This document shows positions 11,133 to 17,539 of a DNA stretch of 48,819 bases, one piece after another. The notes below the pieces were generated by a model. It was not told the origin of the DNA. It did no database searches and saw only the letters and a list, made by a program, of their open reading frames with translations. This DNA comes from CAZUGA01 sp964619885. GTDB lineage: Bacteria > Pseudomonadota > Gammaproteobacteria > Methylococcales > UBA1147. The position numbers and the translations under genes were made by a program. How positions within the stretch are numbered: position 1 is the stretch's first letter; each line of letters opens with the position of its first letter. The DNA lies in contig CAZUGA010000037.1 in NCBI GenBank assembly GCA_964619885.1, positions 1 to 48,819 on the forward strand, written 5' to 3'.

Positions 11133-12683
11133 CTACGCGAATACGCCGTGTAAAAACCAGCCTTTACTACGCCGGTCGCGGTAAATCCAAAGCTTACTAC
11201 CCCGAATATTATGCGCAACGCAGTAATCCCGACATATATCCTGTTGATCCCACCAACCTTGTTCGATACGTTCGTAGGACCGAGTCAAGCACAAAACTCC
11301 ATGCCATTGTGGCCAACCTTGCACGACCATTAACGCCTGCGGTATTCCCAACAACCATAACGGTCGCTCGGCATACCCAACAGTCGAATTTTCAGTGCAA
11401 TATTCCGACATTGCGAATGCGTGCTCCGGTCGGTGATCTGAACAAGCCGCCAAACGCTTCAAACAGCTTTTTCCAAAACGAGCTTCAAACTGCTCTGTCA
11501 ACTGGTGCCAACTTTGCTGATTGGTGGTTAATGGATCCAGCAAATCGAGCTGCCCCGGGGTAAAAGTTTCGATTCGACTTGCCTCGATAGCTACCGAGAC
11601 CGCATCCGCTTTGATTTCCAGTCGCTGCAAATGCTCTTCCACCAGCATAAGCATGTGTTCCGCACGGTTAGCATAGTGGCTGCACCCAACATCGACCTCG
11701 CTAACCGATCTATCTAAATGCACCAACTTGCATTGGAAGCGCTGGATTGCCGCTTGCCGCTCGAGCAAATAACCCTGTAATTTGTTAAGCAATTCGGTAA
11801 CTGCTGGCCTTATCCTATTTAAATCCCGCGTGGGCAGATAAAACTCGCGTTCTTCGTGGAAGCCTTCCTGTGGCTTATAGTGATTGACAAGCTCCGGTAC
11901 CTTTCCCAAAGCCTGATCCAATATTTCCAGTACTGGAGTGCCAAAACGGCGCGCCACACCATCCCGCGGTAAGCGCATCAAATCCGCCAAATTACGGATA
12001 CCGCTGCGTTGCATCCTAAGTAGCTGCTTGCTATTCTGACTGACCAACTGAACGGGTAATCCACCCAGTGCCGAAACCAACGTATCCTGCGCATAAACCA
12101 TGCATTCTTCGGGGCTTTGCGCCAACCAGAACGCGGCACGTATGGTGGGCGCAAGGCCTATCTTATAAGCATAAGCTGCCTTATTGAGCTCGAGTTCTAA
12201 GCGACGCAGCAACTCATCCATGCCGCCAAACAAGCGTAAGCTCCCCCGAATCTCAATCACGATGCTCGATTCCGTGTACAGCGCAACCCGGTTCGAAATT
12301 TTACTTAGTCTTGTGGCCAGGCTTTCCTGTCCGCATCGTTCACTACGGGGATCTCGCGGATAAACGCCTAGACTTTGATTTAACGATAATGCCATCGCCA
12401 GAGTCATCCCGGCTTGAATACCGGATTCCGCAGCCGACAGACTGGCAGAAATCACCATGAGTCGGCCTGATTTCTCCTCGATCACAACCGCGGGCTGGTC
12501 GGCAGCGGCTGCCAACACGTCCAAAGGAAGCCGGAATAAATACACGCATAACCATAGCTCCACACCCTGCCCTGCGCTCAACGGACGCATAGCATCGGCT
12601 GAAGTCAACTGGCTCGGCGATATTCGATGCCAAGCTGACGACTCGGGTTTCGATAAAACCTGTAAGTTTTGACGCGACACCAT
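11133..12683 (-). CDS. imuB: ImuB, catalytically inactive Y-family polymerase homolog of the mutasome
   Basis: This 516-residue DinB/UmuC-like protein lacks the catalytic acids. Where DinB has DxDxF it reads LWLCVYLFRLPL, and where DinB has S-x-D-E it has IVIEIRGSLRLFGG, as is normal for ImuB. A helix-hairpin-helix/little-finger region follows. Residues 378-383 (QLDLLD) look like a beta-clamp binding motif, the known hub function of ImuB, which bridges clamp, ImuA and DnaE2. The gene starts with ATG 3 bp after the imuA stop. The first 40 residues precede the usual family start, so a start at M32 (12590) is an alternative. Confidence 0.94.
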   Translation of the reverse strand: MVSRQNLQVLSKPESSAWHRISPSQLTSADAMRPLSAGQGVELWLCVYLFRLPLDVLAAAADQPAVVIEEKSGRLMVISASLSAAESGIQAGMTLAMALSLNQSLGVYPRDPRSERCGQESLATRLSKISNRVALYTESSIVIEIRGSLRLFGGMDELLRRLELELNKAAYAYKIGLAPTIRAAFWLAQSPEECMVYAQDTLVSALGGLPVQLVSQNSKQLLRMQRSGIRNLADLMRLPRDGVARRFGTPVLEILDQALGKVPELVNHYKPQEGFHEEREFYLPTRDLNRIRPAVTELLNKLQGYLLERQAAIQRFQCKLVHLDRSVSEVDVGCSHYANRAEHMLMLVEEHLQRLEIKADAVSVAIEASRIETFTPGQLDLLDPLTTNQQSWHQLTEQFEARFGKSCLKRLAACSDHRPEHAFAMSEYCTENSTVGYAERPLWLLGIPQALMVVQGWPQWHGVLCLTRSYERIEQGWWDQQDICRDYCVAHNIRGSKLWIYRDRRSKGWFLHGVFA

Positions 12684-12686
12684 GCC

Positions 12687-13367
12687 TTACACGCGTGCAG
12701 ATTCGGTTATGCTCTCACCCAAGTCCAATTCGACGCAAAACCGTTTATACAAACCACGAAACTTTAATACGTCAAGCAACAAATTCTTATTTTTGGCGAG
12801 TAACCGCAAACGGACCGCAGCCCAAGGCATTTGTTGGTCTTGTGGCGACCCTTTGGTAAAACGGTACAACACCAAAATCGTTTGACCCGCTTGCGCTGCA
12901 ACCTGCAAACGCCGAATGGCCTTGTTATCATCAAACCCGCCCCCGCCAATGAGTAAATTATCCGCCCATAGTACTACCATACCGCAGGCCGGATTCATCA
13001 AAGCTTTTTCTGCGGCCCACAAAGCGTCACGCCAATTGCCCGGCATCAGTAAAAGCAGATAACTTAAATCCAGCCCAGCCTGTAATAAGGCCGGTGCATA
13101 CGGAATATAAGGCGCATTGATCATGAGCACTTGTCTCTGGTTTTGGGTTAAGTATCCCACTGGGGGCAAAAAAAGACGCAATTCACCAATTCCCATTGAT
13201 TCGGGCAATAATTCAACGACCACGCCCAAAGGCCAACCTCCACCGGGAAAAACACGATCTAATTGCTGATAACCGGTCGACAAAACAGCCGATGACCGCT
13301 GAACCGATCGACGTCCTTTCCAAAGACAAGGCGTCGAACTGATTAATTTGTCCACAGCATCAGACAT
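12687..13367 (-). CDS. imuA: ImuA, RecA-like/SulA-like accessory protein of the mutasome
   Basis: The protein has 226 residues. It shows the ImuA hallmarks: LSTGYQQLDRVFPGGGWPLG near residues 31-50, a GELRLFLP segment, the RecA-like core with INAPYIPYAPAL, and a basic C-terminal part with AVRLRLLAKN. ImuA acts with ImuB and DnaE2 in damage-induced translesion synthesis. It starts with ATG at 13367, 24 bp after the lexA stop, so the order lexA-imuA-imuB-dnaE2 forms one SOS transcription unit. Confidence 0.93.
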   Translation of the reverse strand: MSDAVDKLISSTPCLWKGRRSVQRSSAVLSTGYQQLDRVFPGGGWPLGVVVELLPESMGIGELRLFLPPVGYLTQNQRQVLMINAPYIPYAPALLQAGLDLSYLLLLMPGNWRDALWAAEKALMNPACGMVVLWADNLLIGGGGFDDNKAIRRLQVAAQAGQTILVLYRFTKGSPQDQQMPWAAVRLRLLAKNKNLLLDVLKFRGLYKRFCVELDLGESITESARV

Positions 13368-13391
13368 CGGTGAGTACCGCGAAGAACCTAT

Positions 13392-13988
13392 CTAGGAGAC
13401 CATCTGGCGTATCAACCCCGCCATAATCCCTTCTATAACCAACTCATGCTTGCGCAAATCGATACGCATCGGCTCAAAACCTGGATTCTCGGGCAATAAC
13501 GTGACAATGTTGCTGCGCTGGCGGAAGCGCTTGACCGTCACCTCATCGTCGATACGGGCAACGACAATCTGATTGTATTCGGCGACCGGAGTCTTGTGTA
13601 CCGCGAGCAGATCACCATCACGAATACCGATATCACGCATACTCTGCCCTTTGACCTTTAACAAAAAATCGGCTTTTGGCCTGAACAAGCCGATGTCAAC
13701 GGGTAAATATTTTTCTATATTTTGCTCAGCCAAAATGGGAGATCCCGCCGCAACCTGTCCAACTAACGGCAAACCCGACGGCGACAACAATTTTATTCCG
13801 CGCGAATAACCGTGCAGCTCCAGCACGCCTTTGCGGCGCAATGCACTCAAGTGTTGGTACGCCGCGTTGTCCGACCGGTACCCCATGTACTCGGCTATTT
13901 CATGCATAGTGGGCGGCATTTGCCGCTCAGTAATTGATTGCTTGATAAAATCGAGAATCTTTTGTTGTAGATGGGTTAGCTTTGGCAT
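13392..13988 (-). CDS. lexA: LexA-type SOS repressor heading the imuAB-dnaE2 operon
   Basis: From the ATG at 13988 the protein has 198 residues and begins MPKLTHLQQKILDFI. An N-terminal winged helix is followed by a self-cleavage site in GQVAAGSP (A81-G82) and the catalytic dyad S116 (KGQSMRD) and K153 (EVTVKRF), all intact. It should bind DNA as a dimer and be cleaved when RecA is activated. An ATG four codons upstream (14000) is possible, but it lies inside a palindrome that looks like an operator (13993-14002), so I prefer the inner start. Neither has a clear ribosome site, so the mRNA may be leaderless. Its position heading the operon matches LexA2-type repressors that control their own mutasome cassette. 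Confidence 0.93.
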   Translation of the reverse strand: MPKLTHLQQKILDFIKQSITERQMPPTMHEIAEYMGYRSDNAAYQHLSALRRKGVLELHGYSRGIKLLSPSGLPLVGQVAAGSPILAEQNIEKYLPVDIGLFRPKADFLLKVKGQSMRDIGIRDGDLLAVHKTPVAEYNQIVVARIDDEVTVKRFRQRSNIVTLLPENPGFEPMRIDLRKHELVIEGIMAGLIRQMVS

Positions 13989-13992
13989 GAGC

Positions 13993-14002
13993 ACATACAT
14001 GT
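13993..14002 (-). promoter_or_regulatory. Putative LexA operator, proximal copy
   Basis: The minus strand reads ACATGTATGT, matching the shared pattern ACATRTATGT. It overlaps the upstream candidate ATG of lexA. A second copy lies 18 bp upstream, close to two helical turns. The pattern differs from the CTGT-N8-ACAG box of gamma-proteobacterial LexA, as expected for a LexA2-like repressor. The assignment is inference from position and symmetry. Confidence 0.5.
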
Positions 14003-14010
14003 AATTTTAA

Positions 14011-14020
14011 ACATATATGT
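14011..14020 (-). promoter_or_regulatory. Putative LexA operator, distal copy
   Basis: The sequence is the perfect palindrome ACATATATGT, embedded in an A/T-rich stretch that probably holds the lexA promoter. Together with the proximal copy at 13993-14002 it forms a direct pair centred 18 bp apart on the same DNA face. Confidence 0.5.
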
Positions 14021-14440
14021 ATATTTATGCATGCTGAATAAAAAAGCAAGCTCTGATTTAAAATTGGAAACAGCGGTAGGTTACGCAAATCAAACATAGC
14101 AGATTTTCTCTCCACAGAAAACCCTTAAGATTCAGTAAACAACCGACAAGACTTCAACCTGAATGGGCGAACCAAGCCATACACTGTTTAACGGCATGCA
14201 ACAGAAAGCTAGCCGCAAAAAAAGCAGCTCTCGTACCAATCCGATGAATTACAAGAAAATTAAGCAACCGCACCAATGCAGCCCACAGTAAAAGTGGGTG
14301 AAAACACACAGCATATCGGTATATGAAACATTTAACGACCACGTTTAACAGCGTGAACGTTCTTCAGCGCAACCTAGAACAACTTCTTCGTGCTACAAAA
14401 GCCCTACTTAAGTGCTATTTGAAATTCATTAACCGAATGA
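14021..14440. other. 420-bp stretch without a supported gene
   Basis: Apart from the upstream end of the lexA promoter region I see nothing solid. A GTG-started, 62-codon hydrophobic frame (14154-14342, minus) lacks a ribosome site and is not accepted. Confidence 0.4.
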
Positions 14441-14566
14441 CTAGGACTTAAGCACCGAAACGGCCTTCACAGATTCAACGTGAGCTGAATCAGCGGATGA
14501 TTCGACCATAGCCGTAGCGGCCGTATAAGCCAAAAATAGAAGCGAAAATCCAAATATACGTAACAT
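14441..14566 (-). CDS. 41-residue secreted or membrane peptide, unknown function
   Basis: A small frame starts with ATG at 14566 and has a good ribosome site (GAGGG, 7 bp upstream). The product begins MLRIFGFSLLFLAYTAATAM, a plausible signal peptide with an A-x-A-like end near residue 18. A short polar, Ser/Val-rich tail of about 21 residues ends VLKS. Nothing in it is recognisable as a known family. It lies between lexA and the smr gene with its own upstream region, so it is probably a single-gene unit. The clear ribosome site and the signal-like composition support it; its shortness makes it uncertain. Confidence 0.55.
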   Translation of the reverse strand: MLRIFGFSLLFLAYTAATAMVESSADSAHVESVKAVSVLKS

Positions 14567-14752
14567 GATATTCCCTCATTAGTTTCTACCACATATCATG
14601 ACGCAATATTTATGCCTAGACTAACAAGCCCGTTATTTACGGGGCAATCACGATGTATTAATAATATATACGCCCAAATCATCCAGCATTTGCACTCTCA
14701 TCAAACTTTCGCAAGAAAAACGCCCCAATTTAGTGCGATAAAAACAGGTGAA

Positions 14753-15331
14753 TTATTTCGACAACCCAAAGCGCCTTCGATTACTTTCTTTTAGTTTCCT
14801 GCTTTTGCGTAGCAACACGTAAACGCTGCCCACACCCCCATGAAAATTCTGCGCGCTGTGAAAAGCCATGACCTCGGGTAAGTTCGGCAACCATTTAGCA
14901 ACATAACTTTTGAGTACGGCCGGCCGCTGCGCCGAACGAAACCCTTTGCCGTGACTTATCAACGCGGTTCGTACATCCAGATCCACACAATCGCGAACAA
15001 ACCTAAAAATTTCCCGTCGCGCCTCTTCTACGGTTAACCGATGAAGATCCAAGGTTGCATCAATCGTATAGCGGCCCTGCTTCAACCGGCGAAAAACACC
15101 TTGTTGGATTCCATCACGTTTAAAACTCAGAATATCCAGGGGATCGACCAGGTCGATGCACTCGGTGGATAAACGGTTTTCATCGACAGTTTCATTTTCG
15201 GCGGCGTTCCTACGATAAGATTGCCCAATGGTTGATCCACGTTTTTTTTGAAAAACAACTTTGTTCGCGTTCTTCAACTGCTGAACACCAATCATCTGTT
15301 GCCGAAATAAATCCAAGTCGTCGTCGCTCAC
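14753..15331 (-). CDS. Smr-domain protein (SmrA/SmrB-like)
   Basis: About 192 residues. The N-terminal part (DDDLDLFRQQM) is typical of proteobacterial Smr proteins. The C-terminal Smr domain carries LDLHRLTVEEAR, the HGKG turn, and GGVGSVYVLLRK. Smr domains are nucleases; SmrB cleaves mRNA at collided ribosomes. LDLHR replaces the commoner LDLHG. I chose GTG at 15331 because family members begin just before the DDD motif. A TTG at 15352 would add seven residues. Neither start has a strong ribosome site. The gene is separated by about 200 bp from ibaG upstream. Confidence 0.88.
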   Translation of the reverse strand: MSDDDLDLFRQQMIGVQQLKNANKVVFQKKRGSTIGQSYRRNAAENETVDENRLSTECIDLVDPLDILSFKRDGIQQGVFRRLKQGRYTIDATLDLHRLTVEEARREIFRFVRDCVDLDVRTALISHGKGFRSAQRPAVLKSYVAKWLPNLPEVMAFHSAQNFHGGVGSVYVLLRKSRKLKESNRRRFGLSK

Positions 15332-15385
15332 ACCGCGCCACCAATAAGCCAAAACATCCGCGGTTAGTCACGGACAACTAAAAAC

Positions 15386-15423
15386 TTGTCTTAAAAACGT
15401 GCATCGGCCTGATTTCAAGACAA
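15386..15423 (-). terminator. Probable intrinsic terminator downstream of ibaG
   Basis: On the minus strand TTGTCTTGAAA (15423-15413) can pair with TTTTAAGACAA (15396-15386) through 11 pairs including one G-U. The loop is 16 bases, and a GTTTTTAG tail follows. The stem is A/T-rich, so strength is uncertain. Confidence 0.4.
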
Positions 15424-15528
15424 ACGCCTACACGGGTTTCGAAGCTCCTCCACGCACTCTGCAAAACCCTCATGTAAACCTACAACAGACAACCCAAACT
15501 TATCAGTTCCGGCAGTCCAAAATAATCA

Positions 15529-15765
15529 TTATCGTTGCGCCCACTGATCCGGAGTAAAAGTTTTAACCGTAATCGCGTGCAATTCACCCGTTGCCAGCGG
15601 CTCTTGCACGGTCGCGAGTACTTTCTGTTGACTCTTCACCCTAGGAAGACCGTCAAACTCGCTACTAACGACCGTTACTGAAAAGTTACAACCCTCACCT
15701 TCAACAAACACCTCAGCATCCGTTAGGCCACCTTTAATTAATTCTTGTACCGTAATTGCTTCCAT
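15529..15765 (-). CDS. ibaG: BolA-family protein IbaG (YrbA)
   Basis: This 78-residue BolA/YrbA protein has the conserved FDGLPRVKSQQKV segment (E. coli IbaG: FDGMSRVKKQQ) and the invariant histidine in ELHAITVKTFTPDQW. BolA proteins pair with monothiol glutaredoxins around a [2Fe-2S] cluster and serve in iron-sulfur handling and acid response. A second ligand site differs: where E. coli IbaG has GDGSHF, this has GEGCNF, so a Cys stands next to the usual His position. It starts with ATG at 15765 after an A/T-rich promoter-like stretch. In E. coli the gene neighbours murA; that context is absent here. Confidence 0.9.
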   Translation of the reverse strand: MEAITVQELIKGGLTDAEVFVEGEGCNFSVTVVSSEFDGLPRVKSQQKVLATVQEPLATGELHAITVKTFTPDQWAQR

Positions 15766-16055
15766 CGATAGTTAGTCAAAACCTCTAATTTATAAAATTT
15801 TTCACGTCTAAATTAACCGACAAGCGAGTCAACCCAAAGTTTAATGTCGAATCCTACAACAAACAAGTTACATCCCGCCGCAGGCAATGCATAGCAGTCA
15901 AATATGATTATTTCAGGTCACACACCGCTGCATACTGCTCAAAACATAGTAATCCCAGCCCTGAAGGCGAAATTCCGAGGAACACGAGTAATCTATAAAA
16001 ATCGCCAGTGACTATCCAGTACCTCAGTAAAAGCAAGGATGCATGTTATGCCAGA

Positions 16056-16235
16056 TCAATTTTGACGGTGCTCATTTTGCTCCGTTCGCGCCGCATTTTG
16101 TTCTTTCAACCGCTTGCGCAGCTGTCGAATACTTTCTTCGCGCTCAGGATCATTGTTAACAGCCATATACACAAGACCGATACAAAGCACACCGAATAAA
16201 GCGATTGATAATTTAATAATCGTTGTAGTTGCCAT
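16056..16235 (-). CDS. 59-residue single-pass membrane protein under a MerR-type promoter
   Basis: ATG at 16235 follows a strong ribosome site (GGAGGAG, 6 bp upstream). The product has one transmembrane helix (about 5-26, IIKLSIALFGVLCIGLVYMA) with one Cys (C18). A highly charged, probably helical tail follows (EREESIRQLRKRLKEQNAAR), ending in a His/Asn-rich stretch. I do not recognise the family. About 95 bp upstream is a promoter with the exact MerR geometry (16330-16360), so I infer mercury-induced expression. No classic MerC, MerE or MerF motif is visible. It may be an assembly factor or regulator of the mercury transporter. Confidence 0.75.
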   Translation of the reverse strand: MATTTIIKLSIALFGVLCIGLVYMAVNNDPEREESIRQLRKRLKEQNAARTEQNEHRQN

Positions 16236-16329
16236 TTTGACTCCTCCGTCGGAATGAAACAGAGTGGCTGTCTGAGAACAGAGAGCCTCCTAGAATGAAC
16301 AAATCCAACTCATTCATCTTTTATTCTAA

Positions 16330-16360
16330 TGTTAAACCCCGTACCAGCCTACGATGTCAA
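16330..16360 (-). promoter_or_regulatory. MerR-type promoter/operator P4, upstream of the 59-aa gene
   Basis: The minus strand reads TTGACA (-35, 16355-16360), then TCGTAGGCTGGTACGG (16339-16354), then TTAACA (-10, 16330-16335). The spacer is exactly 19 bp, the stretched spacing MerR needs, and the dyad (tCGTA-N6-TACGG) matches the Tn501 mer operator pattern CCGTA-N6-TACGG in 9 of 10 arm bases. Confidence 0.75.
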
Positions 16361-16449
16361 GCGAAATCTCGAGTATCTAATCAGACTGGTGGCTTGCTCA
16401 TTTCGCTGAGTTGTTATGAGAAGGAGGCTCCAGGAAAATTCCTCTATGA

Positions 16450-16463
16450 CGCCGGATCCGGCG
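16450..16463. repeat. 14-bp perfect palindrome CGCCGGATCCGGCG
   Basis: This GC-rich perfect dyad lies between the 43-aa gene and P4. It has no T-run on either side, so it is not a standard terminator. It could be a protein site or an RNA hairpin ending the merA-merB transcript. Confidence 0.4.
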
Positions 16464-16524
16464 AGGATAGACCCGCCAGTACATTCAAATAATTGAGCAT
16501 TACTGTTAAAGCCTTGACTGCCTC

Positions 16525-16656
16525 TTAGTGTTTCTCAAATATTTTTTTCATTTTCTGTTTAAATTTTTCTTTATCCTTAACATAAAAAACCAGCAAAAAG
16601 ATAACCGGCCAAATCAAAAAAAATATAAGCTTACTGACGGTTGCAACATCCATCAT
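16525..16656 (-). CDS. 43-residue single-pass membrane protein downstream of merB
   Basis: The frame starts with ATG at 16656, or the adjacent ATG at 16653, with a GGAGA ribosome site. The product has one hydrophobic helix (about 8-26, SKLIFFLIWPVIFLLVFYV) and a strongly basic tail rich in Lys (KDKEKFKQKMKKIFEKH), so a cytoplasmic C-terminus is expected. It lies 52 bp after the merB stop in the same direction and is probably co-transcribed with it. I know no family for it. It lacks cysteines, so a direct mercury-ligand role is unlikely. Confidence 0.65.
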   Translation of the reverse strand: MMDVATVSKLIFFLIWPVIFLLVFYVKDKEKFKQKMKKIFEKH

Positions 16657-16708
16657 GATCTCCGTAAAAGATTTTTTCCAATCTATAGACTGCGTTTTTC
16701 AATCGCGC

Positions 16709-17362
16709 TTAAACATCCGGGTATTGCATCGCATTGATTTTTCGTCCCAGGGTGTGGGCCTGGTCGATCGTCAACAAAAACGTTCCCGGGTGCTGCCCCG
16801 TCCAGCCCCGCCCCGCCTCTTCCGACTCGAAAAAATGAACTGAACAACAAAAGTGAGTCACCACATTTTCTTTAACGCGGGCGGCATTCGGAGTTAAAAA
16901 AGAGATCACCGCATTCTTAGGTTGAACGTGTTCCACGCGGTTTGGGCTTAAATTCAAGCGTATTTGAGTATCGGTGCTTGCGCACAGCGATTCAATCCGT
17001 GCATGGGTTTGCAGAATTTCTGGTAGAAATAAGGTGTCCCAGGCGCACCAGGTATATAGGACTTGTCCGTTGACCTCAAAGCGGTGCGACGTGGGTCGAA
17101 TGCTAAGACCCCAATAAGCAATAATCCGATTTTGCTGATCGTACTGTATTCCCCACCAGCGGTTCAGCATTTCATTGATGCGTTTAACGGGTATTTGCAA
17201 GCGATCGGCGACGAATTGTCGTTCTAAAGGACATCCTTTAGCCAATAATCGATGAATTTGGATAGAAACCTTCTGCTCTACCGGGTTAAGCCTTGGAAAA
17301 GCCGGCTCGATAATTTCGACCAAATCATCCAACGTAAGATCTTCGATTGCTTTCGGTTGCAT
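16709..17362 (-). CDS. merB: Alkylmercury (organomercurial) lyase MerB
   Basis: The protein has 217 residues, the family length. A winged-helix-like N-terminal domain (about 1-80) is followed by the catalytic domain. It carries C106 and D109 in TWCAWDTLFLPEIL and C172/C173 in HFCCSVHFF, corresponding to C96, D99 and C159 of the plasmid R831b enzyme. It cleaves carbon-mercury bonds by protonolysis and hands Hg(II) to MerA. It lies 178 bp after merA. That gap contains only a degenerate MerR-like dyad, so read-through from the merT promoter is the simplest expression model. Its presence makes this a broad-spectrum mercury resistance locus. Confidence 0.95.
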   Translation of the reverse strand: MQPKAIEDLTLDDLVEIIEPAFPRLNPVEQKVSIQIHRLLAKGCPLERQFVADRLQIPVKRINEMLNRWWGIQYDQQNRIIAYWGLSIRPTSHRFEVNGQVLYTWCAWDTLFLPEILQTHARIESLCASTDTQIRLNLSPNRVEHVQPKNAVISFLTPNAARVKENVVTHFCCSVHFFESEEAGRGWTGQHPGTFLLTIDQAHTLGRKINAMQYPDV

Positions 17363-17539
17363 TCGTAACGTCCGCTACATACATTAAAGACCGTAATATA
17401 GACGACGGCCTTTCAGCAATTATTTGCCGGACAGGCTCTGTATCCTACTTTCGCGTTTTAGGCGAAATGCAAAAATATAGGCTGTTAATTGGTGAAGGAA
17501 TTACATTCCATCGATAGGCAATTTTAATTTCTTGCCCTT

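Noticed and set aside
14154..14342. 62-codon hydrophobic frame on the minus strand
   Set aside because: GTG start without ribosome site, no recognisable family, isolated in a non-coding stretch.
16450..16463. GC-rich palindrome as an intrinsic terminator
   Set aside because: No run of T follows on either strand.
16295..16492. 65-codon frame on the plus strand
   Set aside because: It runs across the P4 promoter and the palindrome, has no ribosome site, and its composition is not protein-like.
17363..17539. MerR-like dyad CCGTCGTCTATATTACGG before merB
   Set aside because: The arms are two bases too far apart for the MerR dyad and the adjoining -35 (GAAAGG) is poor; kept only as a degenerate candidate.
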